DNA of 62,919 nt from Planctomycetaceae bacterium (GTDB taxonomy: Bacteria > Planctomycetota > Planctomycetia > Planctomycetales > Planctomycetaceae), in the NCBI GenBank assembly GCA_002722955.1, contig PBMZ01000105.1, positions 1 to 62,919 on the forward strand, written 5' to 3'. The notes below the pieces were generated by a model. That model was not told the DNA's origin, did no database searches, and saw nothing but the letters and a program-made list of their open reading frames with translations. The position numbers and the translations under genes are program-made. This document shows positions 53,897 through 62,874 of this stretch, in pieces (the stretch's first letter is position 1; every line of letters starts with the position of its first letter).

Positions 53897-53994
53897 TGAT
53901 TAGCGACTGCTGAATGATGATTGTTGATTTTCGAAAGAAAGAGAAATCCGTGCACTTCGGAGATCAACAATCATTACTCAGGAATCATCAATCA
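53897..53994. repeat. Imperfect inverted repeat between nadB and SDR genes
   Basis: TGAATGATGATTGTTGAT near 53911-53928 is inverted near 53963-53990 (ATCAACAATCAT, then an ATCATCA tail). The ends resemble those of the fold-back element at 1361-1576 (GATGAT/ATCATC cores), so both may belong to one family. Conservation is lower than in the other repeats. Confidence 0.5.
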
Positions 53995-54048
53995 ATTGTG
54001 TCGAAACGTCGCGCGTTTCCGAATTGTTCGGAACGAAATGTTTCGAGG

Positions 54049-54846
54049 CTAAATCGTCATTGCGGTGAAGCCACCGTCGACGATGATGTTGGCACCTACC
54101 AAAAAGCTGCTTGCTTTTGGTGCCGCCATCAATAAAACGGCTCCTGCTAACTCCTCCGGAGAACCGAAACGATCGATTGGCGAGTGCTCCATAATCGACG
54201 CCACTCGTTCTTTTGTCAGCACTTTGCGATTTTGTTCGGCTGGAAAGAATCCCGGTGATAACGCGTTGACTCGAACACCTTTCGGCGCCCATTCACGGGC
54301 GAGATTTCGGGTCAAGTTCAACAACGCCGCTTTTGTGGCCGAGTACGTGAAGACTCGCGAGAGCGGCAGTTCAGAACTGACGGACGTGATGTTGATAATC
54401 GAGCCGTGCTCCTTCTGGACCATGTACGCACCGAGAATCTGGCAGGCGAGCCGGATGCTGCTTAGGTTGACATTGAAGATGTCATCCCATTCCTCGGACG
54501 AGATTTCAACGAACGGAGTCGCCGCATTCTTGCCCGGGCCGTTAACCAAAACGTCACAGCAGCGATCGTTGGACTTCAGGTGATCGAGCAACTTGTTCAA
54601 GTCGTCCGCTTGAGTGCTGTCGGCTTGAAAGAACTCGGCACTTCCACCTTGAGCGGCAATGCGGTCAAGGATCGATTTGCCATCCTCGTCTTCTTTTAGT
54701 GTGCGGCCAACAACGATCGTGTGGGCTCCGGCACCGGCCAACGCTTCGGAAATCGCGCCGCCGAGCACGCCAGTGCCGCCAATGACAACGGCGGTCTTGC
54801 CCGTGAGACCAAACAAATTCTGGAGATATTCTGCGGATGCACTCAT
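54049..54846 (-). CDS. SDR-family oxidoreductase
   Basis: The protein has 265 aa. The NAD(P) motif is VIGGTGVLGGAISEAL, with the NGPGKNA loop and the catalytic Ser/Tyr/Lys in NITSVSSELPL and TYSATKAALLN. The tail SPGFFPAEQNRKVL resembles gluconate 5-dehydrogenase/D-mannonate reductase-type SDRs. Adjacent to nadB but divergent in function. Substrate likely a sugar acid. Confidence 0.85.
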   Translation of the reverse strand: MSASAEYLQNLFGLTGKTAVVIGGTGVLGGAISEALAGAGAHTIVVGRTLKEDEDGKSILDRIAAQGGSAEFFQADSTQADDLNKLLDHLKSNDRCCDVLVNGPGKNAATPFVEISSEEWDDIFNVNLSSIRLACQILGAYMVQKEHGSIINITSVSSELPLSRVFTYSATKAALLNLTRNLAREWAPKGVRVNALSPGFFPAEQNRKVLTKERVASIMEHSPIDRFGSPEELAGAVLLMAAPKASSFLVGANIIVDGGFTAMTI

Positions 54847-55306
54847 GGTTAATCAATAGACTCCAGTTCGACAGGGTCTGGGCTTTGCCCGACATTAATC
54901 AGCGTCCGCTCTTGAGACATCGCAGTCTGGGTTTCTCCTATGATTAGGGATTGCGGCTTGAGTTGTTGATGTACCGATAACCGCAATTCGCCGCTGGTCT
55001 CAACAGTACGGAACGTGCAAGCCTACCGCTCTTTGGAGCGAGTCGCAAGCGCTCAGTCCGCGTGTTCATCTTAGAGTGTGCTTAAGGATTCTGTCTTGCG
55101 TCACGGTGTGTCACTTCCAAAGTAACCCGACGCGTGAGCGAGGGACGTTCTCAAGTACTCCGAAGGAAGCGTTTTGCTTGCGAACACGTGTCAGCGTCCC
55201 TCGCTCACGCGCTTTAATGTTGCGAGTTTTCATGAACGTCCCCTTGACTTAACGTACTCCCTTTATACGCCGCGCTACGGAAGCTGTGAAGATCGGACCG
55301 AATCAA
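54847..55306. other. Intergenic region, 460 bp
   Basis: The stretch contains the inverted repeat at 55121-55211 and otherwise no gene-like sequence. The first part carries the promoter region of the SDR gene. Confidence 0.5.
55121..55211. repeat. Degenerate copy of the 52150 inverted repeat
   Basis: The left arm AGTAACCCGACGCGTGAGCG and following AGGGACG match the 52150 element, and the right arm keeps only CGTCCCTCGCTCACGCG before diverging. It and the 52150 copy flank the nadB-SDR block. Confidence 0.75.
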
Positions 55307-55738
55307 TTAGACGGGACCGTGACCGAGCCAGAACAGCTCGCATATCACATACGCGTAGGGGAGAAACTGCGAGCTAAGCCAGTGCAGGGGCGCGTAGAAA
55401 CTATTGTGAATCAGTTCGCCGATCGCAAACGGTAATGGCCACCGGGAGTCAATAAAGACCCAAATCCCGAAAGACAACGTGTAGAGAACGAAGACAAGAA
55501 TCGCGCGGCCAAGAATGCGAGATGCTCGAACAACTGGAGAGGAAGCATTTCGGAATTCCAGGTATCGAGGCACATCAAAAATGGGAAACGACAGCAGCAC
55601 AATTCCCGTTGCTCCGATCTTGAACTTGAAGAGGAATTCGAGCTTCAATCCAGGCCCGATGGGGTGACCATACTGCACAGCAATCCAACATGCCGCAACA
55701 ATGACTACGAACAACTTACAAATGCAAGATACCGCCAC
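55307..55738 (-). CDS. Small hypothetical membrane protein
   Basis: The protein has 143 aa with four hydrophobic segments (LFVVIVAACWIAVQYG; GATGIVLLSFPIF; ILVFVLYTLSFGIWVFI; and a final one). No family was recognised. GTG start without a clear ribosome-binding site. Isolated gene. Confidence 0.55.
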   Translation of the reverse strand: MAVSCICKLFVVIVAACWIAVQYGHPIGPGLKLEFLFKFKIGATGIVLLSFPIFDVPRYLEFRNASSPVVRASRILGRAILVFVLYTLSFGIWVFIDSRWPLPFAIGELIHNSFYAPLHWLSSQFLPYAYVICELFWLGHGPV

Positions 55739-55843
55739 GATTCAAGTTTGTTTATTTGAGCCAAAGTAGGTCGGAAAGTGCCTTGGTCTTGGCATTGCTC
55801 AACCGCGATCGGCCGGAGCTTCGCTTCGCTTGATCCGGCTTGT

Positions 55844-56494
55844 CTAGCCAACTCTCAAGTCAGCGTCACTTTCGCACAACCCGAGCATGAAGTCAGTGAA
55901 GTTTGCGGCAACGCGGTCGGTAAACCGATCACGTCTCAATTCAGTCCAACTATCGCGTCCTTCTCCTTTGCAAGCGTACGCCTCATCGCCAGCAGCTTCC
56001 TGGTCCCACACAACGACTGCTGGCAAGCGGGAGCTTGAATCGCTGTAATCGAAACAGCTGTAATCGAAACACAAGTAGTCGATATGCATCTTTTGCATTT
56101 CTTCAGGCGAATGCGGTCCCCAATACAACATTCCGAACAGCACGAGAAACGCGCCGCAACCGTCCGCAATGCCTTCGTACGCTTCCAGGCAGCCGATGTC
56201 CCAACTATGGCGAATGTCTGTTCCGGGACTTTCCCAATCGTCCTGAAATGGCTCGTTGTATGGACCACCGAAGTTGACGAATCTTCCGAGTCGTAGGATT
56301 TGACCACTTTCGGTCTTGAACCATGGGCGTTTCGGTATGCCGCCGTGATTCTTTTCGGTGTAGGCCACGTAAGCTGGATCGTAGACCATGTGTGCATAGT
56401 CTGCTGATCGACTTCGCTCGCTTTGCCGAAGGTCTTCAATATTGAGAGAACCAACAATTGTGTCTGGGACACAATCGAATTCTGGTGGGATCAT
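55844..56494 (-). CDS. Hypothetical protein, possibly SMI1/KNR4-like
   Basis: The protein has 216 aa, acidic, with no signal or membrane helix. The order of a YDPAYVAYTEKNHGGIPKR core and an ANFTDFMLGL end resembles SMI1/KNR4 proteins, but the match is weak. These are often immunity proteins or housekeeping adaptors. No toxin gene is next to it. Confidence 0.5.
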   Translation of the reverse strand: MIPPEFDCVPDTIVGSLNIEDLRQSERSRSADYAHMVYDPAYVAYTEKNHGGIPKRPWFKTESGQILRLGRFVNFGGPYNEPFQDDWESPGTDIRHSWDIGCLEAYEGIADGCGAFLVLFGMLYWGPHSPEEMQKMHIDYLCFDYSCFDYSDSSSRLPAVVVWDQEAAGDEAYACKGEGRDSWTELRRDRFTDRVAANFTDFMLGLCESDADLRVG

Positions 56495-56516
56495 CTAATT
56501 TGAGAACTCATTCAGA

Positions 56517-57752
56517 TTACTTCAACAACTGAAGCATCCCTTCACCAAACGCCGTGCCAATTTGGGCGAAGCACCACGGGCTACCGAAGTAATGGTAAGG
56601 GCGATCGTTACCGAATTGACGCCATTTGTTGACGTCCTTGCTCCAACCACCGGGACCGGTGTAAATCTCGTGAGCTTCCATGTCCCAGTACTTATCCGTC
56701 TTGACGCACAGCGCGTTCCCCTTGAACTCAGGGTACTCAGGCACGGCCGCTTGAGCCTTCTTGATGTAATCGCGGGGCGAGCCTTCCTTGTCCGGCTTCA
56801 AACCGTCATGGCCCATTTGGCCGATGACGAAGGCCATCTTCGGAGCCTTGAATTCTTTGCGGACGTCTCGAATGAAGTTGGCCATATTCTTCTCGTAGGT
56901 CAGCCAACGGTCTTGATATTGATCGTTCCAACCTTGGAACCACACGAAACCGTCGATCTCGTAGCCTTGGGCTTTGTAACCGGGAAATCGTTCGCCAATA
57001 TCGGCAAGACACTCGTGGACTTCCTTGACCATGTTTCGATAGTCCTTGCCGAACTGATCCTTGTATTCTTCGACAGTGACAATGGGTCGCGGTCGGAATT
57101 TTCGCAGCGGCCGTTCCTTGTTTGTCTTCTTGTTCTGCTCGGTGATCCGCTTGTTAGCAGCTTCGATTTTCGCTAGCTCGGCCTTGTTCCAGGCTTCGTT
57201 TTCGGCGTTCTGTTTCGCGGCTAGCTCCACGTATTCTTTGTCGCTCAGCATCGACGATGGCGGCAAAAGCCTCGAGCCAACGCACGACCGCCCCACGATG
57301 TCTTGATGATCAAGATTTGTTCGTCGTAATGATTTCCCACGACATGCCCAAAGTTGAACTCGGGCCCAAAGCCTTCTCGAGGGGCTCCGTATCCGACCGT
57401 CAAGTCGCCGTGCTTGCCCAAATAGTTGATCCAAACATCATGCCGAGTACTCCACAGATACGTGGGAGTCTTACGGCGATCATTCGGGTCCTTCGTCTCG
57501 GCAACTTTCTTACTGAAGGCCGCGTAGTCACCGTCTTTAATGAAGTGAGTATATCGCGCCATACTTCTCCTGACCAACTTGCCAAGTCAGCGGTTCCGGA
57601 AACCCACGCCCTTCCATATTCGACTGCCCAGCCAAGATAAAGACTTTGACCTTTTCTTTGCTGGTGGATGCCGCAAACTTTGGGTTCTCAGCAACCACAT
57701 TTAGCAGAATCGTGGCAACGAACAGAAGTAGTATGAGTCGTGAAGAACGCAT
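56517..57752 (-). pseudogene. Frame-broken sialate O-acetylesterase (SASA/SGNH) gene
   Basis: Frame one begins at ATG 57752 with a signal peptide (LILLLFVATILLNVV) and the SGNH block VKVFILAGQSNMEGRG. It jumps near 57559 into a second frame (YTHFIKDGDYAAF ... EQILIIKTSWGG). Near 57265 it returns to the first frame (PPSSMLSDKEYVELA ... DGFVWFQGWNDQ ... GEGMLQLLK). Removing one G at 57559-57560 and adding one T at 57265-57268 restores a single sialate-esterase-like protein of about 410 aa. As it stands only short pieces would be made. Confidence 0.8.
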
Positions 57753-57888
57753 TCGATGTCTCCTTGAGCAATCGACGGAAAGCGGGCCCGATTGGCAGCT
57801 CTTATCATCATCAAACCGCTCAAGAATCGCTAGCTGCGGCGAAAAATCCTTTCGCATTGGTCAACAACTGAAAGCGTCCGGATCGGAA

Positions 57889-58418
57889 CTACTCAACTAC
57901 GAATATGAAGAAACGCGCAAAGAGGTACATGCTCACAATAATTGTTGGCAAATCAAAGAAGAGCGCAAGGAAGACATTGCGATAACTGCGTGCAGACATG
58001 TATTCCTGCTCGGAGGCAAGCATTGCCAACAACCACAGCGAATAAATCTGAAGCGGAAAAAAATGAGCCCTAACACGGCCGAGATCATGGCTCGCCGGGC
58101 AAATTGATCGGGGGCATTCTCGAATTGTCGAACGGACCTTTCCTGGACAAACTCCTCGTCCAACGATTGATCGCCTGCATCACGCGGATCGCCTCGTTCA
58201 CTTGGAGGCGATTCTTCGAGCAGAGAGAGCGCACGTTCCACGTCTTGGTCGGCAACTTGCAACTTGACGCCACCAAGCGCGTTGCGCAAATGCCAAGCCA
58301 TACCAATAGCTTCCGAGTCGCTCAGAAAGGTAGTGATTCCTTCCTCCTCGAGCTGACTGCGAACAATGCTTGCCTGCCATTGAGTACTGAATGTCGAGAT
58401 TGTAACAAGTTGAGACAT
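57889..58418 (-). pseudogene. DUF2007-domain membrane protein broken at a U_UUU_UUC heptamer
   Basis: The N-terminal 80 residues (QASIVRSQLEEEGITTFLSD; GGVKLQVADQDVERALSLLEES) are the DUF2007 putative signal-transducing domain. After AVLGLIFF the zero frame gives a poor Arg/Cys-rich tail ending at 57933. The -1 frame instead reads PLQIYSLWLLAMLASEQEY and a second membrane segment (LIIVSMYLFARFFIF-like) to a stop at 57889. The slip point is a run of seven T on the coding strand (58057-58063 as A), with codons ATT TTT TTC, that is, the heptamer U_UUU_UUC. Both a lost T and programmed -1 frameshifting fit. Confidence 0.75.
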
Positions 58419-58442
58419 GACAAAGTCTCTATGTAGCTAGAA

Positions 58443-59135
58443 TCAATCAATCGGCCTGCGGGTTAGATCGGTCTCGGTAATCAGATCCGACCAGCTTTCA
58501 CCATGAACGTGAAGTTGCATTTTCGGACTTTCGTATTTGACTTGGAATTCAAACTTTCGTTGTCTCCACTCAAACTCTTCGTCACGAGTCCAACGATTCT
58601 TGAAGAACACCGCGGCCAAATCCTTTGCGTCTCCTTCTTCACTTGAATCGATCTTCCCTAGCAACTCGATCTCCTCTTGGCGAGGTGCTGGTTCAAAGTG
58701 ATCGTCGTTCCAAATGTAAACTCGCGGGGCAGAATCCCACTCCTTCTGCTGTATTGTATAGAGTCCATCTTCGTAGGAACGGATCGCATGGATATAAGGA
58801 TGAATTGACTTTCGAATGGAAACATTGCGAATTCGTCGTGAAACGCCTTCAGAGTTGAACACAACCACCTCGTGACGGTATCCGATCGCATAAGAATTCG
58901 GCGAAGAAAGTTTTCCCGGCTTTAGGACCATCTGGTTAATCTGCACGAAGCACCAAAGTTCGTCGTTCCATTCGACGACCTGCGTAAGGCCAACTTTCTC
59001 CCATGTCTTTTCGGAGATAAATGGCTCTTCGATATAAACGCAAAGACCGCCGCAAGTTGCCAACCACGTCAGAAGGCATGCAGTTAAGAGCTTCTGTTTC
59101 CAAGCAGTTGGAGTCGTCTTTAAGTCAGTTGCCAT
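58443..59135 (-). CDS. Hypothetical membrane-anchored protein
   Basis: The protein has 230 aa. One N-terminal helix (LLTACLLTWLATCGGLCVY) anchors a large extracytoplasmic domain rich in Trp and Glu (VEWNDELWCFVQINQMV; VFFKNRWTRDEEFEWRQRKFE). No family was recognised. The ATG at 59135 is preferred over an upstream TTG. Confidence 0.6.
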   Translation of the reverse strand: MATDLKTTPTAWKQKLLTACLLTWLATCGGLCVYIEEPFISEKTWEKVGLTQVVEWNDELWCFVQINQMVLKPGKLSSPNSYAIGYRHEVVVFNSEGVSRRIRNVSIRKSIHPYIHAIRSYEDGLYTIQQKEWDSAPRVYIWNDDHFEPAPRQEEIELLGKIDSSEEGDAKDLAAVFFKNRWTRDEEFEWRQRKFEFQVKYESPKMQLHVHGESWSDLITETDLTRRPID

Positions 59136-59181
59136 AGTCCGACCTCGAAGCGTCTGCGGCCAGATACAAGCCAACGTTGCT

Positions 59182-60123
59182 CTAAGTAGGCACAACCGTT
59201 TGATCGACGATTTGTTTGATCACGCCGCTGGCTCGTTCACGTTGACCTTCGCGAACTAAGCCGCGGCCGATGACTCGGTGGGCAAGAACTGGGATGGCGA
59301 GGCTCTTGACATCGTCGGGAATTACGAAGTCGCGACTTTCCACAAGAGCCATGCTTTGGGCGGCGCGATAAAGAGTGAGCGCGCCGCGAGTGCTCACGCC
59401 CAAGACCAACTCTTCATGCTCGCGCGTGGCGGTGACGATGTCCAGCAAGTACTCATTGATCGAGTCGTCGACCTTAACGTCGCGAACTTGCTGCTGCAGT
59501 TCCAGCAACGCCTCTTTGGTGACCACCGCTTCCAATTGATCAACCGGTTGTCCTTGGCGGTGATTATTCAAGATGTCGCGTTCGGTGTCGCGCTCGGGGT
59601 ATCCGATGTCGATGCAAAGCATGAAACGATCGAGTTGGTTTTCCGGCAACGGGTAAGTCCCTTCGAACTCGAACGGATTCTGCGTCGCGACGACAAAGAA
59701 GGGTTGATTCAGGTTGCGAGTTTGTCCGTCCACCGAAACTTGCCCCTCGTCCATAGCTTCCAAAAGAGCACTTTGAGTCCGCGGGGTGGTGCGATTGATC
59801 TCGTCAGCCAACAGCACATTGGTAAAGACGGGGCCGGCGCGGAACTCGAATTCGCCAAGATTTGGCAAGAACACGCTGCCGCCAAGAATATCGCTGGGCA
59901 GCATATCCGGCGTGCATTGAAGCCGAGTAAACTCGCAATCCAAACTGCGGGCGAGTGCTTTGGCCAACGATGTTTTGCCAACGCCAGGGGCATCTTCGAT
60001 CAGAATATGACCTTCGGCCAGCAAGGCCACGATCGCCAATCGAACAGAGTCAGACTTCCCCAACAGCGCGTTTGAAATATTTGCTTGAAGCTTTTCAATA
60101 ACCGAATTGTTATGGTCCGCCAC
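59182..60123 (-). CDS. MoxR-family AAA ATPase
   Basis: The protein has 313 aa. Walker A is APGVGKTSLAKAL (45-57 region), Walker B lies in NVLLADEINRTTPRTQSALLEAM, and sensor and arginine finger segments ATQNPFEFEGTYPLPENQLDRF and GASTRGALTLYRAA are present. MoxR proteins act as chaperones for insertion of cofactors or metals, usually next to DUF58 and VWA genes; none of these is in this window. GTG start. Confidence 0.9.
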   Translation of the reverse strand: MADHNNSVIEKLQANISNALLGKSDSVRLAIVALLAEGHILIEDAPGVGKTSLAKALARSLDCEFTRLQCTPDMLPSDILGGSVFLPNLGEFEFRAGPVFTNVLLADEINRTTPRTQSALLEAMDEGQVSVDGQTRNLNQPFFVVATQNPFEFEGTYPLPENQLDRFMLCIDIGYPERDTERDILNNHRQGQPVDQLEAVVTKEALLELQQQVRDVKVDDSINEYLLDIVTATREHEELVLGVSTRGALTLYRAAQSMALVESRDFVIPDDVKSLAIPVLAHRVIGRGLVREGQRERASGVIKQIVDQTVVPT

Positions 60124-60314
60124 GAGGGACTCCGCAGTTCATGGTGTAGATCAAAGTAGGCCACGCATTATAGCGCTGGCAATGTCTTGAGTCGAGGAGC
60201 GATATCTAACAGTACATTAGATTGTCGTTAAAACGATTGGCGGAAACTTTGGCTTCAGTTCATTTCGGTTGGACGTTACTATGAGATAATTCGATGTGGC
60301 AAGGAGTTCTTCAG

Positions 60315-60488
60315 ATGCAAACAGCCCCTAGGCTTCTGGACCCAAATCGGCCAAAGGCCGCCCCGCTTGAATTTGCGGGAAAATGGGTCGCTCGGGATTC
60401 TAAACGGACAGAGATCCTTGCGTCCGGCGATGATTTTGCGACGGTCTGCAATCAGGCCAAGGCCAAAATGGTTGCCCGCAACCACTGA
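60315..60488 (+). CDS. DUF5678-like small protein
   Basis: The protein has 57 aa. The core FAGKWVARDSKRTEILASG matches the DUF5678 pattern of a short beta domain followed by a helix (FATVCNQAKAKM). AAGGAG at 60301-60306 sits eight bases before the ATG and decides the start over an in-frame ATG at 60294. The stop overlaps the start of the aspartic-protease frame by one base (TGATG), so the two are probably co-translated. Confidence 0.75.
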   Translation: MQTAPRLLDPNRPKAAPLEFAGKWVARDSKRTEILASGDDFATVCNQAKAKMVARNH

Positions 60489-60986
60489 TGGAAGTCGTTC
60501 TTCAAACGCGCTCGCTAATTGGTTTTGCTCGAAATTCTTGCACGTGCCGACTTCAGTTCAATCTCCTGAGACCGGCGAGGCTCAAACAATTTTTCGACCG
60601 ATCATCCCAATTCTGCTTTCGGGGGGTGAAGAAGCTTACCTTTGCTCTGCGCTTGTCGATACCGGCGCCGAAAACATTCTTATACCGAAGTCGATCGCTG
60701 ACTATTTGGGAATTGAATCGCAGCCATGCAAAGGGCCGACGCCGGTCGCGTTTGGCGGCCATCCGTCGACACATTTTTTGGCAATGTCACTCTTCAAATC
60801 TCGGACGGCAATGAGCATATGGTATGGGAGACGAAGGTTTTGATTTTTGATGCATCATCAACAAGTGAGGAAACCGTCATTCTGGGCCAGCGGGGTTTCC
60901 TCGAACACATTCAAGCTATATTTGATGGCGAGGCAGCCACACTCGATATTGAAGCCGGCGTATTGATGCAACTACTCGGTAGCTGA
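60488..60986 (+). pseudogene. Clan AA (retropepsin-like) aspartic protease with two frame breaks
   Basis: Frame one starts at ATG 60488 (MEVVLQTRSLIGFAR). One missing A in AAA (60532-60534) moves it to the second frame: KFLHVPTSVQSPETGEAQTI and then ALVDTGAENILIPKSIADYLG, the DTG active site. One missing T in TTTTTT (60774-60779, heptamer U_UUU_UUG) moves it to the third frame: FGNVTLQISDGNEHMVWET and VILGQRGFLEHIQA. The combined product would be a DUF5678-linked retropepsin-like protease. Confidence 0.75.
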
Positions 60987-62060
60987 GGATTGAAGCTGCA
61001 ACGATCGATCTTTTGAACTGCTTTTCTTCCGCGCTCGTCTGGCTTGAGACTCGGCAGTGCGTTCTAGAATCTGATCCATGTCATCATGCACGGGTGGTTT
61101 TCTCGATCGAGATTCTTGAGGCTTGCGATCCACCAGCTGGCGGATCAGTTGAGGGCTGACGAAGGCAATGTTGGCCACAATCATAATCGTCCCGAAGGTG
61201 ATCATGCCCAAGAACAAAGCAATACCCAGATGCATGCCGATCATTGTTGCCACGATCAACGGTCGACTTAGACGATGCCAAACCAAGGCCGCGTAAGACA
61301 GTTCAGCGGCGACGGTCATGTGGGTCAGAACGTTGATCACAGACGGCCATTGCACAATCCATGTCACGTCGGCCGATTGATATTCGAGGTTCGCGATCGC
61401 TCCCCAAACAGCCGTTCCATTCCACCACGCGGCGCCTTGCAACTTTGACGTGCCGGCAAATAGATATACTACACACAGGTGCAGTTGAATCAGTCGCGTC
61501 GCAATGTTGGCCGACAGCGAAAGCGGAAGCCGTTGTTCGGGATCGTTCGCTCGCCGAGTTGCTCGTAGCGCATCGATTGAATAGCATGCGCCGCTTGCCC
61601 CGATCATCAAATAGAACGACAGGACGCAGTTAAATTGATCCAAGCCGAACATCGCCGCCGGACTTCTGTTGGCGTAGGCGACGGTGATTAAGAAAGCAAG
61701 AACGGAAACTACCCGAGTCCACAAGCCAACAGTCAATAAAGCGAACACCAAGAGTGCGAGCAAATGGCAAGTCATCAACGCCCAACCGGACTCGGCCAGC
61801 CACAAGTAGCTCCAGGAGTACGAGCTGGATTGAAAGACATTGGCGGCTTCGCGGTTGAGCCAGCTGAACTTGCCGAAGAATGCGTCCGAGTGACTTGCCC
61901 AGATCAAGTGCGTGTAGAACAGCATTGATCCTGTGAAAATTCGAACAACGCACAGTGTTGCCGGATCAGAGGGAGTAAACCAAAAGCGATTCCAATTCGA
62001 GCTGGTTTCGCTCTTAAGCGTGCGGAAATAGTCAGCGACAACGTTCACAACGGGCCTCAC
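60972..62060 (-). CDS. HTTM-domain (vitamin K-dependent gamma-carboxylase-like) membrane protein
   Basis: The protein has 362 aa with about eight membrane helices (SGWALMTCHLLALLVFALLT; NCVLSFYLMIGASGAC; LIVATMIGMHLGIALFLG). The HTTM family shares a fold with gamma-glutamyl carboxylase, but bacterial members have unknown functions. A basic/acidic soluble tail follows. GTG start whose codon overlaps the stop of the upstream partner (62057-62677), so they are co-translated. Its 3' end overlaps the protease pseudogene by 15 bp, tail to tail. Confidence 0.85.
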   Translation of the reverse strand: MRPVVNVVADYFRTLKSETSSNWNRFWFTPSDPATLCVVRIFTGSMLFYTHLIWASHSDAFFGKFSWLNREAANVFQSSSYSWSYLWLAESGWALMTCHLLALLVFALLTVGLWTRVVSVLAFLITVAYANRSPAAMFGLDQFNCVLSFYLMIGASGACYSIDALRATRRANDPEQRLPLSLSANIATRLIQLHLCVVYLFAGTSKLQGAAWWNGTAVWGAIANLEYQSADVTWIVQWPSVINVLTHMTVAAELSYAALVWHRLSRPLIVATMIGMHLGIALFLGMITFGTIMIVANIAFVSPQLIRQLVDRKPQESRSRKPPVHDDMDQILERTAESQARRARKKSSSKDRSLQLQSSATE

Positions 62061-62677
62061 TGCTTCATTTCCGGTGGATTGCTGGCGATGACAGTGCCTT
62101 GCGAAAACTCACCCAGCGGACGTTCGGCGTACAAGGACTCGTCACCCAATGGTAGTCCGTCCAAAACCTGTTGCGGGCTGGGAATATAGTGTCGTTGCAA
62201 GAACAACCTGACGCTTTGGGCACCGGATTCCTCGATGAGATGATCCGCGTACGATTGAGCAACCGTAGTCAGCGCCGCGTTATCAGCCTCGTCCAATGCC
62301 AAGCGATTCAAGGCTTCGGTCAACATGAAGTGACGGTGATAGAGCAAACGCGGCCAGTGCTCTTGCTTGTCGGGAAACCGCCCGCTGACTGTTTCGCCAT
62401 TGGGCATTGTCAATTCGTAGCGAATCAGATGACTCGCCCCTGGCTCAGGCGCGAAAAAGTGATAACCGTGATTGAGATACGTTGACTGCAAGTACGGTTG
62501 AACGACTTCCCAACATGATCCGCTGAGCAGTGATGATGGTGGCACCGACCACGGTGCAATCACGATTGCGGCAAGATGAAACAGCAACAGACACGTGACG
62601 AGCCTTCTTCGCAAAGGTGTCAGTTGCACTTCTTCAGTGCAGGCGTCGGTGTCGAGGTTGTTTTCCGAAGAGTTCAT
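62057..62677 (-). CDS. Small membrane protein partnered with the HTTM gene
   Basis: The protein has 206 aa, with an N-terminal helix (LVTCLLLFHLAAIVIAPW) and a soluble outer part containing LNHGYHFFAPEPGASHLIRY, a motif typical of proteins that accompany HTTM proteins in planctomycetes. It ends in a Pro-rich tail. The gene is coupled to the HTTM gene by a 4-bp overlap (GTGA). Function unknown; the pair may be one complex. Confidence 0.8.
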   Translation of the reverse strand: MNSSENNLDTDACTEEVQLTPLRRRLVTCLLLFHLAAIVIAPWSVPPSSLLSGSCWEVVQPYLQSTYLNHGYHFFAPEPGASHLIRYELTMPNGETVSGRFPDKQEHWPRLLYHRHFMLTEALNRLALDEADNAALTTVAQSYADHLIEESGAQSVRLFLQRHYIPSPQQVLDGLPLGDESLYAERPLGEFSQGTVIASNPPEMKQ

Positions 62678-62874
62678 CACGTCTTCGGTATCGACTTATG
62701 AGCATGCGAACTTGCTGGCTGTTCGCCACGTTCGCAGTTTCGACACAATCAATGTGGCCGGAACTGCAGCAAGATTAGCGGTTGAAAAAAGAGGTTCTTC
62801 GTGAAACACTGGGTTTGGTTTTCAGATTAAGAGGTCATTGAGATGATCGGTATTGGTTAACGACATTTCGGATC

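Noticed and set aside
43290..55211. CRISPR array
   Set aside because: The repeats are single inverted pairs of differing sequence, not regularly spaced direct repeats, and no cas gene is present.
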